A stretch of 64,000 bases of DNA from Argentina anserina (GCF_933775445.1 NC_065874.1:16077001-16141000); one strand, 5' to 3'; positions 47,052-58,978 are shown, numbered from the stretch's first letter. Notes: generated from the letters alone by a model not told the origin. Numbers and translations are program-made.

Positions 47052-48826
47052 ACATGAGAAAATCTAGGCTGAAAGGCTATAAAACTCAAGCGCTGCATGG
47101 GAGACAACCCATTTCAACCGTATTTGTGGATGAGTCGTCTACGGGAGTTTGAATTTTCTAATCCCTTCACTCTTATAGTTGAATTGTATATGTGTTGATA
47201 TGTGATCTTATTCTATGCTTGTGAATTACATTCTTACTATTAAGCTTATATTGAGGACAATGTAATTTTCTAAGTGTGGGGTAGGGTTGCAAGATCATTG
47301 ATTGTTTGTTTTTGTTTTGATTTATTGTTTGTGTCATGATATAAAAAATCCAAAAAATGAATGAAAAAAAATTGTATTGCTTTATTGAGTCTTAGGATGC
47401 CCCTAAAGTCTAGGATGATTATGTCTCTAAAATACATAGATGATGGTTTTGCATTTCATACGAATTGAATTGTAAATTTCATTGATGATGTGGATTTGGT
47501 ATGAACATGTGAGATTTGGATTGATTCATTATGACATACATGTTTTGGTGAGTTGAAAGTCCATAACAACCTGTGAGTTTTTGAGCCTATATGTACTTTT
47601 TTTTTCATGAGATGTAATTTGAAATTTCGTGATTATTCATGAACCTCACTATTCTTTGCATATTCAATAACTATGTGTCATAACTTTTAATGGACTCTAG
47701 AATTTACTAGAACTCACTTTTGTGATTGTTGAAACATTTAAGTCATAAAATGCTCTGATTTTGAAAATGATTTATGGATCATTTCTAGGAATACCACCAC
47801 TTTAGCCAAACAACCATGTATTTCTATATGTGCCATGTTTGAGACCCCTTAGTTGAACCACATTTGAGCCTATATTGAGCCTTTTATTCATCACATATGT
47901 TATCTCCATGCTTAGTATAGTTACATCTACCTTGTCCTATAGATTTGGCAGAATTCTTATTGAGATGATATTATGATGATACATCAAATGAGTGTGGGGT
48001 GGAAGACATTTGAAAAAAAAATCAACAAGCTTTTAAGCAAGCATTGCCGAAAAAAAACAAGAAAAAGAAAAAAAAAAGAGAATGATGAACTCGGCAAGAA
48101 AAGAAAAAAATGTTATGTTGTCTTTCATTTGTGATTTGGAGTTGAGTTGTAATTGAAGGTCTAAAAATTTTTACTTGACCTTTGTCCATGTTCACTTTGT
48201 GGTTAGAATGATGATTGTGCCCAATTTGTTATATTCGGCCCCTGATGGTGTGTGGTGTCATAAGGATGATGTTTACTCTGCTAAGTCTATAGGATTACCT
48301 TTGTGATTCCTTGATATTCCATGCCTTTAGCTACGCCTAAACATTTACCTTATCTAATGATCCTAATGATTCTTAAAATGAGCAAATCTTGGTTTGTGGA
48401 GACGATCACAAGAGTTGAGCATATGGTTTTGGTCCATTTGTGTACTTAGTTGTTAAATGAGGTTTTCCTATGTTATTCACAAAGTGCTTTCATTTGTTGA
48501 AGTATGCAAGTTATTTGATGTCTTAATATCGTTTCTCTTGCATATACTTATGTGTGAATGATAACCATGAATTTGAGTGAAAACAAGAGAGTATGCCTTG
48601 TGAGGAGGATTGGATTGACTAAACATGTTAAATGCTTATTGTCTCGTATCTGACTAATTCATACTATGAAGCATGTTTATGAAACTTGGAATTTATGTGC
48701 TTATATTCAAATGCTTAAACTTGAAAACTATGTGTTTTGAGATTCTGAGACAATCATTTAGGGGCAATAGTGTCTCATTTAGTTTTGTTTTGCTAAGGGA
48801 CTAGCAAAAGCCAAATGTGGGTTAGT
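47052..48826 (+). other. Athila-like non-coding 3' region
   Basis: Between the integrase tail and LTR3, rich in T and A with GTGTGGGG motifs (about 47274, 47992), as is usual 5' of the polypurine tract. Ends CCAAATGTGGGTTAGT, the probable polypurine tract. No ORF recognised. Confidence 0.6.
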
Positions 48827-50392
48827 TGATAGGAGCACTTTGTGCGTCATTCTTAACATGTTTTTATCTCAATTTGTACTTTGCTTAACTCTTATTGTTG
48901 TACTATTGAGTTATTGAGTCGTAGTAAGAGTCTTGAGCGGTATTGGATGCATTTTTGTGCTTACATGAGTTAAAACGCATAATTGGTTTAGAGTCCTAGT
49001 TTGATTAGGAATCCTTGTTAGGTTTTGAAACTAATTATCTCTTACTTATGATTTTATTTTCTTATTTTCAGATTGGATTAAAGAGATAATTAAAGAAAAA
49101 AAGATGGAGTCAAGTCATGCAACAATTAAATAGAAGATGATCATTAAAAGCATAAAACATGGCATGTTTTAGGGATTAAAGCATGACATGTTTTAGGGAA
49201 TAAAACTTTCCATGTTTTAAGGATTAAAGCATGGCATGTTTTAGGGAATAAAAATTTTCATGATTTAAGGGATTAAAGCATGGCATTATTATAGGAAGAA
49301 AGAATCAATTTCAAACCCTCCATCTTTCCTCTATATATACAAGGCTTCACCTCTCAAATATCATGACTTCTCATTAGCATTCAAGAGCCAAAACTCTACC
49401 AAAACACCACCATAAACTTCCCTCACAAATTAGCCAAGCCGTCCACCCCAAAACCATCATCATCTCCACCGAGTTTCACCATTGAAGACACACCTCCAAG
49501 GTTCCTACAACGTGTGATTCTCGCAACTCGTCTCCATGGCTTCGTCTATTTGTGTTAATCTACAATTCTTTGTCTATGAAGATTGTAAGTTGTTGTTTAT
49601 GTGGAAATATTGGTTTTGTATTTGTTTTAAAATTTTCAGATTGTATTTGATATTTTTTTGAGACTATGTCGAATCTATGTTCTTATAATTAATGAGTTTG
49701 TATTTATATTGTTGTGTTCTAATCATCTTTCTCATACTTTTAGATAATTTTCAGATATGTGCATATGAATTTAGTGGTTGGATGCAATCCCTAAGATTGT
49801 GTTTGAGTGCTAGATTCATCAACCATATTGACACAAATCGAATCATGCCCTAAATAGGTTTGGTTTGTGTTGATTAAAAGTGGTAAAAATTCTGGAAATT
49901 TGCATGTGAAACCATGGTAGGTGACGCCACACATGAAACATGTCTCCAACAAAGATTTGGTGCTTAAATGTAATCTTGTTTGATTTCTACTCTAAGTGTT
50001 ATTGAATTTGATGGCATGCAAATTTAGATTAGGCCCTAAGTCAATCTAAATGTTAATTGAAATCTTGCATGATTGGATGATCTCCTAAGGCTCTAATTGT
50101 ATTGGTGCCTAAAAAGTATGTAATTGGTCGAATTAGAATGCATGATAAGTTCGAACTTGTAATTATGTGGTGTAATGATAAATTTGGTTTAAGTTTGTTA
50201 AAGAGAAGTCGATTATGTAAATAGTAATTTATGTTTTATTTTAGTAGTTAATAATCAATCTCAAACCCCCAATTATTTGTTAACACTAAAAGTTTAGAGT
50301 TCCCTTCAATTCTCCGAAAAGAACGATCCCTACTTATTATATACTAACGATGATGTTTTATATTATAGACGTTTTAACAAAACGCTCTATCA
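48827..50392 (+). repeat. Athila-like LTR 3
   Basis: 1566 bp. It has one fewer internal minisatellite unit than LTR1 and LTR2, and a short deletion near its 3' end (TTTTATATTATAGACG against TTTTACAGGGTTTATTATAG). Confidence 0.9.
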
Positions 50393-51293
50393 ATAATCAT
50401 AAGAAATTGCTGGTTTTCTAACTCTCTCAAACCTTCTTAAAATTAAAACTGGTTCAACAACTTCATTTGGTTGTTGTACTCCTCCATCTGCTGCAACATT
50501 AACATCTTGATTTTCATAAACAACTACATTTTCAATATGAATAGCTAGATTTGCAATGTGAACTGGTTGAATTTGATTTGTCATATTTGGCTTAGTCAAC
50601 ACAATGTCAGTAGCAAGCTCTACACCGTATTGTTGCAATATTGTTGGATAAACAAACCACTCTTCCATATTAAAATATATACATGCTTATCCCTAATGTT
50701 ATTCAGATAGAAGTAACATCATAATGAATTATATACACGTAGATAAAGAAGTACACATCATAAACAAGATTTTGGTATCATTTGTGATACACTATCTCTT
50801 ATGAAATGCATAAATAAATTGTCTTTTGTACATTTGTTTATGTATTTCCAGAAAATTATGATTCATAATTTAACCGCTTTGGAAGTTAAAATTACATCAT
50901 TTATTTCCAACATTCTATATTCAAATTCCTTGAAACATGATGATACACACATACATCTCATCTAATTTGTTAGTATTGAGATTATATATATGTATATGTT
51001 TGTAGCATGCAACAGAAGAAAAAAGATCTGCATTCATCAATAAATCATGGCTACTGTGGCAACATTAGAATTAATTGAAGTATGCAATTGTATTAAGGGC
51101 ATATTTTAATCATGGATATCATATAAGACAATAATGTAATTAAATATGAAACCACATCACATACAAATCAGTACACACGTTTCGGAAAAACAGTGGAAGA
51201 ATTTTATCCATAAAGTTTTTAATATTCACATGCATATCAAGTTCCAGATTGTAATTAAAACTAACTGGCATCAATCTAAAACTGGGCAGACTG
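50393..51293 (-). pseudogene. Copia 5' internal remnant (polyprotein segment before RT)
   Basis: The minus strand over 50668-50393 encodes a segment with EVVEPVLILRRFERVRKPAIS, the acidic and Pro-rich linker before Copia RT. It ends at the Athila insertion and continues in sense at 42336. Between it and the primer site at 51293-51304 nothing coding remains. Confidence 0.75.
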
Positions 51294-51675
51294 CTCTGAT
51301 ACCAATTGTTAGATTTAACACATATAGCAACATACTAAATAAGTCTTCTATCTCAGTTTTAGATCAAATGCATAAAGAATAAATATATATTGTTTTGGGG
51401 ATTGACTCAATCCATTGATCTTCTACTAGTTCCACACTTTTGTCTCTATTATTGACGAGATAAACTATATAAGATTTTTCTGTGTACTAGCAGGGATCAA
51501 ATCAGATGACTTATATAATTGGAGACAAGAGCAGTTATTGGCAGTTCCTTCCATCAAGGAAAACTGACATGTAACTACATTGTCCTAATCTGATTTATTA
51601 ATAACCACTACTTTGAATTTTGAATTCTTGCAGACATAACTTGTACACAACATAATCAATCTATGTAAATATACA

Positions 51676-54370
51676 TGCACATCCCGGGGTCAAAACCAGA
51701 CCCGTAACATACAGTAACCGCCGTGATTCCGAGTTAATGAACACTATACATCGTTGTGACGTATTGATCATCCATCAACTTGAAAACACAAGGCTGAAAA
51801 GATAAGTTTTAATGAAAATCAATTAACTCCTAATATGATCAAGGAAATAATACGCAAAATAAGTTCTTGAAAGTGACTCAGAGATCGAGAAATATCAATT
51901 TACCACAAAATGAAGTGTATTCTCGAAAAATGGAATTGGACGGGAAATGTCAAGTACAGCCACGTCTCTAGCTCTCAGCTAAATTTCTTTAAGCTATGTC
52001 ATTGGTACCTGAAATGTAGAGGGTGAGTACTCATCGTCGCTAATCCGGTAAGGGCCGAACCCAACAAATGCAGGGTTTGAAACATGAAAAGAGGTAGTAC
52101 TCACATATGCATAACATATAAATGAGGCCTCAATTCAAAAATAATGATTTAGAGAATAAAACTAAAATATAAATTGGTTTAATAGTTGACAAAGAAATCC
52201 ATATGCAAATGCTAACACCAATATAAGTATAAAAATCAATGAGTTTATGATATGCGGAATTTTAGTAATCTAGTGACCGAACCTAGCGACTAGGAGGGAA
52301 TATAATCACCCCTTAAGTCGAGACCAACTACGCTTATTACTAATAATAACAATAAGTGAGCAGATAACGTAATAATATTTAGAATGAAATAAAGGAATGA
52401 ATACTACACAAAGAAATCCACTGACCTAGATGTTCCGGCTCACCCTAACAGGCGGCTCCCCCTACACGATAATATAGCAGAAGTCCAAGTTGCAAGTCCT
52501 GTTTCACTGCTCTAAGTGATTATGCTTGTCCTGAATTGGTTCACGGGGTTATTAAGAATTTGAGTATTTAATAAAATGAGGGCTTGACAATTATCAATTT
52601 GGTCAAGCTAAGGTTTCCCTAATTTGACCAAGATATTGAGTGAGTAATCTGATTTGGACGCAAGTTAATTACATTCAAATTACTTATTAATCGTCGATAA
52701 TAAACTCCATACAATCTCAAATAATCTTCGACAAATGGTCGAAGATATTAGATACTTGTAAATGAACAATTTAATTATAGTTTTTTTCCAACATTAATCT
52801 AAGGTTAGGAAACATAGTGATTCCCAAACGGTGGGAATCCATGTTAACACAATAACCCAAATGTTAAATGACTTATGTTGCCAATTTGTAAAATCTAGTT
52901 TTACTTTTTAAAAACTAAACTCAAAGTAAAAAGTAAAATAGTAAAGGTAATATTAAGTAAAATGGTAAAACAGTAATTCTGCCAAGGGTAGAATGGTCTT
53001 TCACATGGGCAGTAAACCAGTAAAAAGGTAACTTTGTTACAGTAAGAATCCAAGATTTTTACCCCTCACTTCTCCGATCACACAATTTGTCAAATTCCGG
53101 CCAAAACAACACCTAATTCTAACATGCAATTGCAATACAAGGTTTCCAACTCAACAACAAGCATCAAATTGAAAACAGGAGCCGAAAAGAGAAATCCTGC
53201 TACCTCTATGAATTTCCGGAATTGAAGGTTGGAAAACTAGTGACCCCCAAGCCTTGCTGTGTCGTCCTCTTCCTCCTAAACTCGGCTGCTGCTATCTAGT
53301 ACTTCTCCAGAACCTTGCTTCACATTTCTAGGCCTTCACTTCCTCAACTGAAAGTAGAATAAGGTTCGACGTCGATGGGTTTTGCGACAGAAAAGGTAAG
53401 GCAAGAATGGAGATAAAGACCATACTTCAATCTCAGAAAGTTAACTTGGAATTGAATTGGGTTAGGAAATAAAGGTTTAGAAATTACCAAGATTGAATAA
53501 TTGGTTCTCTATGGCTCCAACTCCTTACTGGTAGTTAAGGAGGTCGACGATGGAATACAGCGGAGGTGAAACAGAGATGAGAAATGTAGATTAGGATCTG
53601 GGTTTTAATGAAACAAAAAGATAAAAGATTTGGTTCTTCAATATGGATGATATAGCAAACCAAAACGGAGGAGATTAGCTCAAAGGGAGCATTAGTTCTT
53701 CACCATAATTTCCCCAATTTCAAAGGGATAATGATTCTCAAAAGAGCTGTGAGCCTGTGAATAGTAGAAAAGAATGGTTCAATACTTTAATGATTATATT
53801 ATTTTTATAATACTATTATTATACAAAATACTTCACCTACATTTACAAGGAAACTAAGTATCTTAAAATATTCTACATGAATATGATTGCATGTGTGGTT
53901 CCTGTATATAGAGTGATGGAAAAGAGAAAAAATAAGATAATTAAGTGGCCAAGTGCCTTGTCTCTGCCGAACGGTGGAATCGATGGTGGTGTAGGTGCTC
54001 TTTGTTTGTATTGTGGTGTCACAAAGAGAAGAATGAATAAGGAGAAGAAATAAAGCAAGAGGGGAAGAGGTGGATCGGTGGAGAAGAAAAGAAAAGGTAG
54101 AGAAGGCTCTCACACGTGCCACAAATCAAGAGGGAAAGCAAAACAAAGGAAATGTCCAATATAGAAAATAAATTTGTTAAGAAGACCAAAACTTAAAACG
54201 TGAAAATGTTAGTCATAAAATAGTTTTGAGTGTAGAAAATTATTTCGTACTCATGGCAGCATTTTAGTTAATAACGAAGTGTTAAATTATTAGTTCAATA
54301 TTTTAGAAAAAATGTCAGAAAAATTAGTCTTCTTTGTCAAAAATTTAACAAAAATTTATGTAAATTTACA
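51676..54370 (+). mobile_element. Solo-LTR-like insertion splitting the Copia 5' LTR
   Basis: The Copia LTR matches its partner up to about 51675 and resumes about 54371. The inserted 2.7 kb begins TGCACATCCCGGGGTC, close to the TGTCACATCCCGG start of long Gypsy LTRs, and ends AAATTTACA. If the start is 51678, flanking pentamers are ACATG and AAATG (4 of 5 match). There is no gag-pol. The ORF at 53805-54122 minus is probably spurious. It may belong to a family related to 25438-28263, but I could not align them by eye. Confidence 0.65.
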
Positions 54371-54488
54371 AAATGTGTATTAATGAATTAAATATATAAA
54401 TATCAAGTCCATTAGTCACTTGCTGCTATGCTTAATATGATCCTAGTTCTAAATGCAGCAGTGCTACTCAGGTATATCTTACAACACA

Positions 54489-54624
54489 TGCTCAGTAAAT
54501 CAAAAGGGACGATACGAAATACAGAGAGAGATGAGAGAGAGACGTTTGGTTGCTGTTATTTTGTTGGTTAGTATTGTACGTTAATTAAAAGGTGTTTGTC
54601 TTGAACTCGGTGATCAGTGGACAT
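54489..54624. other. Short spacer right of the Copia element
   Basis: 136 bp between the target duplication and the inverted repeat. Nothing else recognised. Confidence 0.5.
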
Positions 54625-54842
54625 TTCTTGACTTTGGCTGAGCTGTCATCACAGTAGCCTTTAGGTTTCGTGTGAACGGTTAGGATCGAAAAGCTGAAGA
54701 CAACTAAAGATAAACTTCAACTAAGGAGAGGATCCTAATCCTTGTGGGATACACTGCGACAGGTCGCATAGTAACTTGCGTAGGGTTAGTCCCGAATCCA
54801 CCAATAGTAGAAAACCCAAACGGTAAAATCATTTGTTATTAG
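54625..54842. repeat. Inverted repeat, right copy (matches EFG1 5' flank)
   Basis: The reverse complement matches 38724-38935. The best part, GGGATACACTGCGACAGGTC onwards to the 54842 end, is nearly identical. Before the Copia insertion the two copies would have been about 0.8 kb apart. No EFG1 coding sequence accompanies this copy. Confidence 0.85.
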
Positions 54843-55339
54843 GGTAAATTATAAAAAAAAATACTATCTCTCAATTTATATTAGAAAAAAGTCATTACTT
54901 ATGAATTAATTATAAAAAGATAATCACATTTAAGTAGAAATTATAAAAAAAGTCAACAAAATTAGAACAAAAAAATCACTTTAAAAATATTTTTTGGATT
55001 GTTTTGCCATTTCTCACTATTTTTTTTTCTTTTTTTCTTTCTTTTTCTAATTTCGGCCATAACTTTCTCGTCTGGCGATAGATTTTGACGAAATTAGTAC
55101 CGTTAGAATGATCTTACTCCCCTCTTTCATTTGATATATTATCCACTCCGAATCAACCAACCGTACAAGACGCAACAACCATCGCAAATGGTTGCCGCCA
55201 TCAATAGCGGTGCTCCAAGCAATTCCGACGAAACCGAAGCTCAAGGTTCCCTAATTCTAGCTATTATCTTCATTCTAAGCATACTTATACCAATCTCATT
55301 TGAATTTTAACAAAATTTCGCATATTTCCACATTTCTTC
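54843..55339. other. Intergenic, AT-rich
   Basis: A/T runs (about 54850-55040), then more mixed sequence. No gene was recognised. The ORF at 55047-55244 minus lacks support. Confidence 0.45.
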
Positions 55340-55615
55340 TTGGCATGTCACACTTCTTGTCACAACCACTATCACAGACACTATCACACTACCTGTCACA
55401 ACCTCTGTCACACTACATGTCACACCTCATGTCACACTACCTACCACACCCACTGTCACACTACCTGTCACACCTTCTGTCACACTACTTGTCACAGCCG
55501 CTGTCACAACCATTATCACACTAATTGTCACACCTGCTGTCGTAACTGCTGTCACAACCTATGTCACACCCACTGCACACCTACTGTCACAACCGCTGTC
55601 ACACTAACTTTCTGC
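55340..55615 (+). repeat. 12-bp minisatellite (CTGTCACACTAC-type units)
   Basis: About twenty-two units of 12 bp, alternating CTGTCACACTAC, CTGTCACAACCT and ATGTCACACCTC types. The 12-bp period keeps frames open and produces His/Cys/Thr-rich chance ORFs on the plus strand. Confidence 0.9.
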
Positions 55616-56245
55616 TGTACAGGTAGTGTGATAGCTAATGTGACACAATGTGATAGCTATTATGATAGCAGCAGCGGTAAATTCGTTCAAAATCAGCATA
55701 TGTGCATCTTCCATGAACCTGCGCCTCCACCCCGCGCCTCCATCGTCAAACCGTGACTCAATTTCGCGTCTCAACCTCGCACCTCCACCCCGTGTCTCCA
55801 CCCCGCACCTCCATTGTCAAACCACAACTCACCGCTGTCACAACCCCTGTCACAACCGCTGTCACACTAACTTTTTACTGTGACAGGTAGTATGATAGCT
55901 AATGTGACACACAATGTGATAGCTACTGTGATAGCAGCAGCGGTAAATTCGTTCAAAATCAGCGTATGTTCATCTTCCGTGAACCTGCGCCTCCACCCCA
56001 CATCTCCACCCCGCGTCTCCATTGTCAAACCACGACTCAATCTCGCGTCTCAACCTCGCATCTCTACCCCGCGTTTCCACCCCGCACCTCCATTGTCAAA
56101 CCACAACTCACCGCTGTTACAACCACTGTCACACCCACTGTCACACCTGCTGTCACACTGACTTTCTGTTGTGACAGGTAGTGTGATAGCTAATGTGACA
56201 CACAATGTGATAGCAGCAGCGGTAAATTCGTTCAACATCAGCATA
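55606..56245. repeat. Higher-order repeat, about 2.2 copies of a 260-290-bp unit
   Basis: Each copy starts with a G-rich inverted version of the minisatellite (GACAGGTAGTGTGATAGCTA, GTGATAGC, at about 55620, 55883 and 56174), followed by AGCAGCAGCGGTAAATTCGT, a CCTCCACCCC-rich block, and more CTGTCAC units. The GTGACAG and CTGTCAC parts can pair with each other. Confidence 0.8.
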
Positions 56246-56265
56246 TATATATATATATATATATA
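56246..56265. repeat. (AT)n microsatellite
   Basis: About ten AT units directly after the last higher-order repeat copy. Confidence 0.9.
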
Positions 56266-57514
56266 ATTCCTCTAGGCACCATTAGCGACATCTTCTGCAT
56301 CTGCATCGCATCTTCTCTGACGAGGACTCTGCCTGACGACTTGGATCGAGCTCAATCGAAGCCTCAAGCAAGATCAATCAGTGAGAGATAGAGAGATAAA
56401 GACTAGTGAGAGAGAGCTGGAGAGATCGACCTGAGATGAAGAATAGTGGCGGTGTCGATTCCATATCTGTCGACCTGGAAAGCTATCAACCCAGCCTAGA
56501 GACAACGACGCAACGCCGCTGATAAAGGACCAGTGCGACACGACATGCCGAGTTCCAGGTCTCTATCGCCACTGTTTTAGTTTCAACGAAGGAGATCCAA
56601 CTCTCACTCTCTACTGAGTTTCGGCATCTCCACGTCTTCGTTGAGAACATGGTCGTTCTCGCCACTGAGAAGAGCACCTGAAGACGAAGGTCTGATGAAG
56701 GTTTGCGAGATCTGGTTGTCGCCACCGAGAAGAACTCCCGACGATGGTCTGCGAGATGTCGAGATCTGTTTTACATTTAAGTCACTGGCAGTCTCATAAA
56801 TTAATTGAAGTTTATGGGCAACGTTGTATCAGTTTTGAAAAAGTGACTAGATTCTAATTTCTAATCTTTGCCTGTTTTTTTTTCTAATTGTGTGTATAAA
56901 TTAACTTTTTAATGATATGCCCTTGTTATTATTCCTTCCATATGTTTACACCGAAAACTAAATGCCTTGCCCAATGCCACGTGTCTTCCAGAAGCAAAAT
57001 TCTCAAGGTTTACTTGTGTTTCTCTTTCGTTTAGTTTACTTGTGTACCAAACTTGAGTCAGAATTATGCGTGCTAACGAATTTGAGTCTGCAACCATACT
57101 AGTGTGTTGGGCATCTCTTTCATTATTTAGCTTCAATTACCTTTAATTTTGATCAAAACCAAAATCAACTTTTAATTCTGTGCAGGACATACTTTTTTTG
57201 TGATGTGTGGGAGGTGCTGTTCTGATTTGCTACTTTTGTGGTGTATGAGAGGTTCTGTATGGGATTGTGGTTTTTTTAGCTTTTGACGCTAAAGGAGAGA
57301 CTCAGTACCAGGCTTTAAGCATAGTGTGCCTATTTCTGTTTCGATTTTAGGGCGTGTTTACTTTCCCGTAAAGGGAATGATTAAGCAAGGAAGGAATCAT
57401 TCCGTTTTTCCTTCAAAAATGTGTTTATTAACAAAGCCGATTGGAAATACCGTGGATCCCACCAGAAAATTCAGTAATCAATCCTCCATTTTGATTCCGC
57501 CTCTGGAGGAAAAT
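56266..57514. other. Intergenic, no gene seen
   Basis: GA-rich sequence at 56380-56420 and mixed sequence after. The minus ORFs at 56486-56725 and 56909-57136 have no family features. GGGCGTGTTTACTTTCCCG (57350) looks like a transposon start, but no matching end was seen. Confidence 0.4.
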
Positions 57515-57650
57515 TTTATGGTGCAGCGCTGCATACGTGCAGCGTCTCTAATCCACCATTCATACATCTCACGAACTCTACGTGCGTTTTAAGACACCAT
57601 CTATCCACCGTTAGATTCGATATGTATGATATACAGCGCTGCACCATAAA
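57515..57650. mobile_element. Small MITE-like element with GCAGCGCTG ends
   Basis: 136 bp. TTTATGGTGCAGCGCTGCAT on the left is inverted as ATACAGCGCTGCACCATAAA on the right (one mismatch). There is no coding capacity. The target duplication is unclear. Confidence 0.6.
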
Positions 57651-58682
57651 CGAATCCTCCTCCGGACTATATATTCATTCCGGACCAATGCCGAATCAAG
57701 TTTTCATCCCTAAAATATCCAAACAATTTATCAATAATCCTAAAATACTCCCACTAAAAACCTAATGACTCATCATCTTCGCCTCCCCTTTTCTTCGTCT
57801 CCCCCTTCTTCGTCTGCCTCAAGTAAGCTCTCTCTTTCTCTTTTTCGTCTTCCTTCTTTAGTAATTCTTCTTCATCTTTCATGATATTTCTCTTCTTCTC
57901 TCCATGTTTGTTTGTCTGTTTTTTTTCCTGGTACCAGGTTTATTATTTGTCAGATAATGGCTGAGATTTCTAGTTTGTTCAATTTTGGTTTTTGTTTTGC
58001 GTTCTGGTGTTGATGCAATTGAGTGACCCGTTATTGATGTTTTGGGCTGTGGTTGTGGATCAATTTGTATTCAATCTGATTTAGACTGGAGACTTCTGAT
58101 TTATGAAATGCGGTTGCAAAATTTATGTATTATGGGGTGGTTTGGTGTTTATGGTTGCTCTTATCATTGTCAGATTATAATTGATAAACTCATGTCTAAT
58201 TGTTCAAAGTTGATTTTACTTGGTGTACTCATATTCAGATTATAATCTATAATGCACACTATGTTTTTATCGTTAATTTAGGTCGTATATGAGGAATAAT
58301 TCTCTTCCTATATATATGGAAGGTGCTCCTGTTTATTCTCCAGAAGAGAGGTCATCCTCATTCTGCAAATTCTTATATAGCTGATGACTTGAAGAAAACA
58401 TTTTGTGTGTTAGTGTTTTATGGAATGTGCTTGAATTAAAGTTGATGTACTCGAATCATAGTAGTTCTCTAGTTGAACACAAGGTTGCTTGTAGGTAGTT
58501 TTGGCTATGAACATTTCACTTATTCTGATTGTTTCATTAATCTTTCAGGAAGCAACACTTTGTTTGGACTCTACTGCACACTAGGCATGGAGACACCCTC
58601 AATCTGTATATGGTTTCACTGATATGTATTTTCTTACTTATATTACAGTACTGTTGTTGTTCTTTGATATGTCAATAGTCGT
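57651..58682. other. No gene confirmed; pyrimidine-rich stretch may be a 5' UTR
   Basis: A CT-rich stretch (57770-57870) followed by AAGTAAGCTCTC resembles a 5' UTR exon with a donor site, perhaps of the broken Mediator gene at 60.9 kb. I could not connect them. Confidence 0.3.
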
Positions 58683-58697
58683 TCTTTTCTCTTAGTT

Positions 58698-58963
58698 TTT
58701 TTTTGATTTCCAGCTCCCAGCCACTTTCTTGTGTGGGGCCCAAAGGCAAACCCAGCGGAGGACAACCCCCTAATGCTCCATGGTGGTTCACCGTTGCATG
58801 CCGAAGCGGGGGGCTAGTCTAGAAACCGGGTATCAGGGTATCCCCACGGACGAAGGTAATACCTCCAGCGTGGGACTAATCCCTGACGGGGCCCATGTGA
58901 AATTGTTTCAACCCGGAATTTCATCGGGTGTCCTGGCCACAGTAATGTCCTTAATGCCCCAAC
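58698..58963 (-). mobile_element. SINE-like retroelement with A-tail and 15-bp target duplication
   Basis: 266 bp, read on the minus strand. It starts GTTGGGGCATTAAGGACATT, has a degenerate pol III box A (TGGCCAGGACACC) and about 20 bases later a box B-like GGGTTGAAACA, and ends in about nine A. Flanks on the plus strand are TCTTTTCTCTTAGTT (58683-58697) and TCTTTTCTCGTAGTT (58964-58978), one mismatch in 15. It is more GC-rich than its surroundings. The chance plus ORF 58780-59001 overlaps it. Confidence 0.75.
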
Positions 58964-58978
58964 TCTTTTCTCGTAGTT

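Larger units (their letters stand above)
42337..50392 (+). mobile_element. Athila-like Gypsy element with three LTRs, inserted in the Copia
   Basis: Three LTRs lie in the same orientation at 42337-43932, 44009-45605 and 48827-50392, with TGATAG...CTATCA ends. After the first and second comes a primer-binding site TGGCGCCGTTGCCGG of the tRNA-Asp type used by Athila/Tat elements. LTR1 and LTR2 are separated by only 76 bp. Between LTR2 and LTR3 lie 3.2 kb with one integrase-tail remnant (46785-47051) and the long non-coding 3' region typical of the group. Flanking pentamers GTAAT (42332-42336) and ATAAT (50393-50397) match at 4 of 5. It interrupts the Copia polyprotein remnant. Confidence 0.88.
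39600..54483 (-). mobile_element. Copia LTR retrotransposon on minus strand, deleted and carrying nested insertions
   Basis: The 3' LTR (minus-strand sense) is 39600-40078 and the 5' LTR starts at 51307, is interrupted by an insertion and resumes to 54483. LTRs run TGTAAGATATACC to AAATCTAACA on the minus strand. The target duplication ACACA is exact at 39595-39599 and 54484-54488. Next to the 5' LTR the minus strand reads TGGTATCAGAGC (51304-51293), the initiator-tRNA-Met primer-binding site. Next to the 3' LTR it has a purine tract ending GTGGGAGAT. Internal coding remnants are the post-integrase segment (50668-50393) and RT/RNase H (42322-40985). Gag, protease and integrase are gone, since only about 0.6 kb lies between the primer site and that segment. 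It is non-autonomous. Confidence 0.92.

Noticed and set aside
53805..54122. 105-aa ORF with a hydrophobic start
   Set aside because: It lies in LTR-like DNA, with no family motif and overlapping shadows in other frames.
55340..55756. 138-aa His/Cys/Thr-rich ORF
   Set aside because: It is the translation of a 12-bp minisatellite, whose period keeps all frames open.
57340..57735. Possible larger transposon starting GGGCGTGTTTACTTTC
   Set aside because: No matching inverted end or target duplication could be found by eye.
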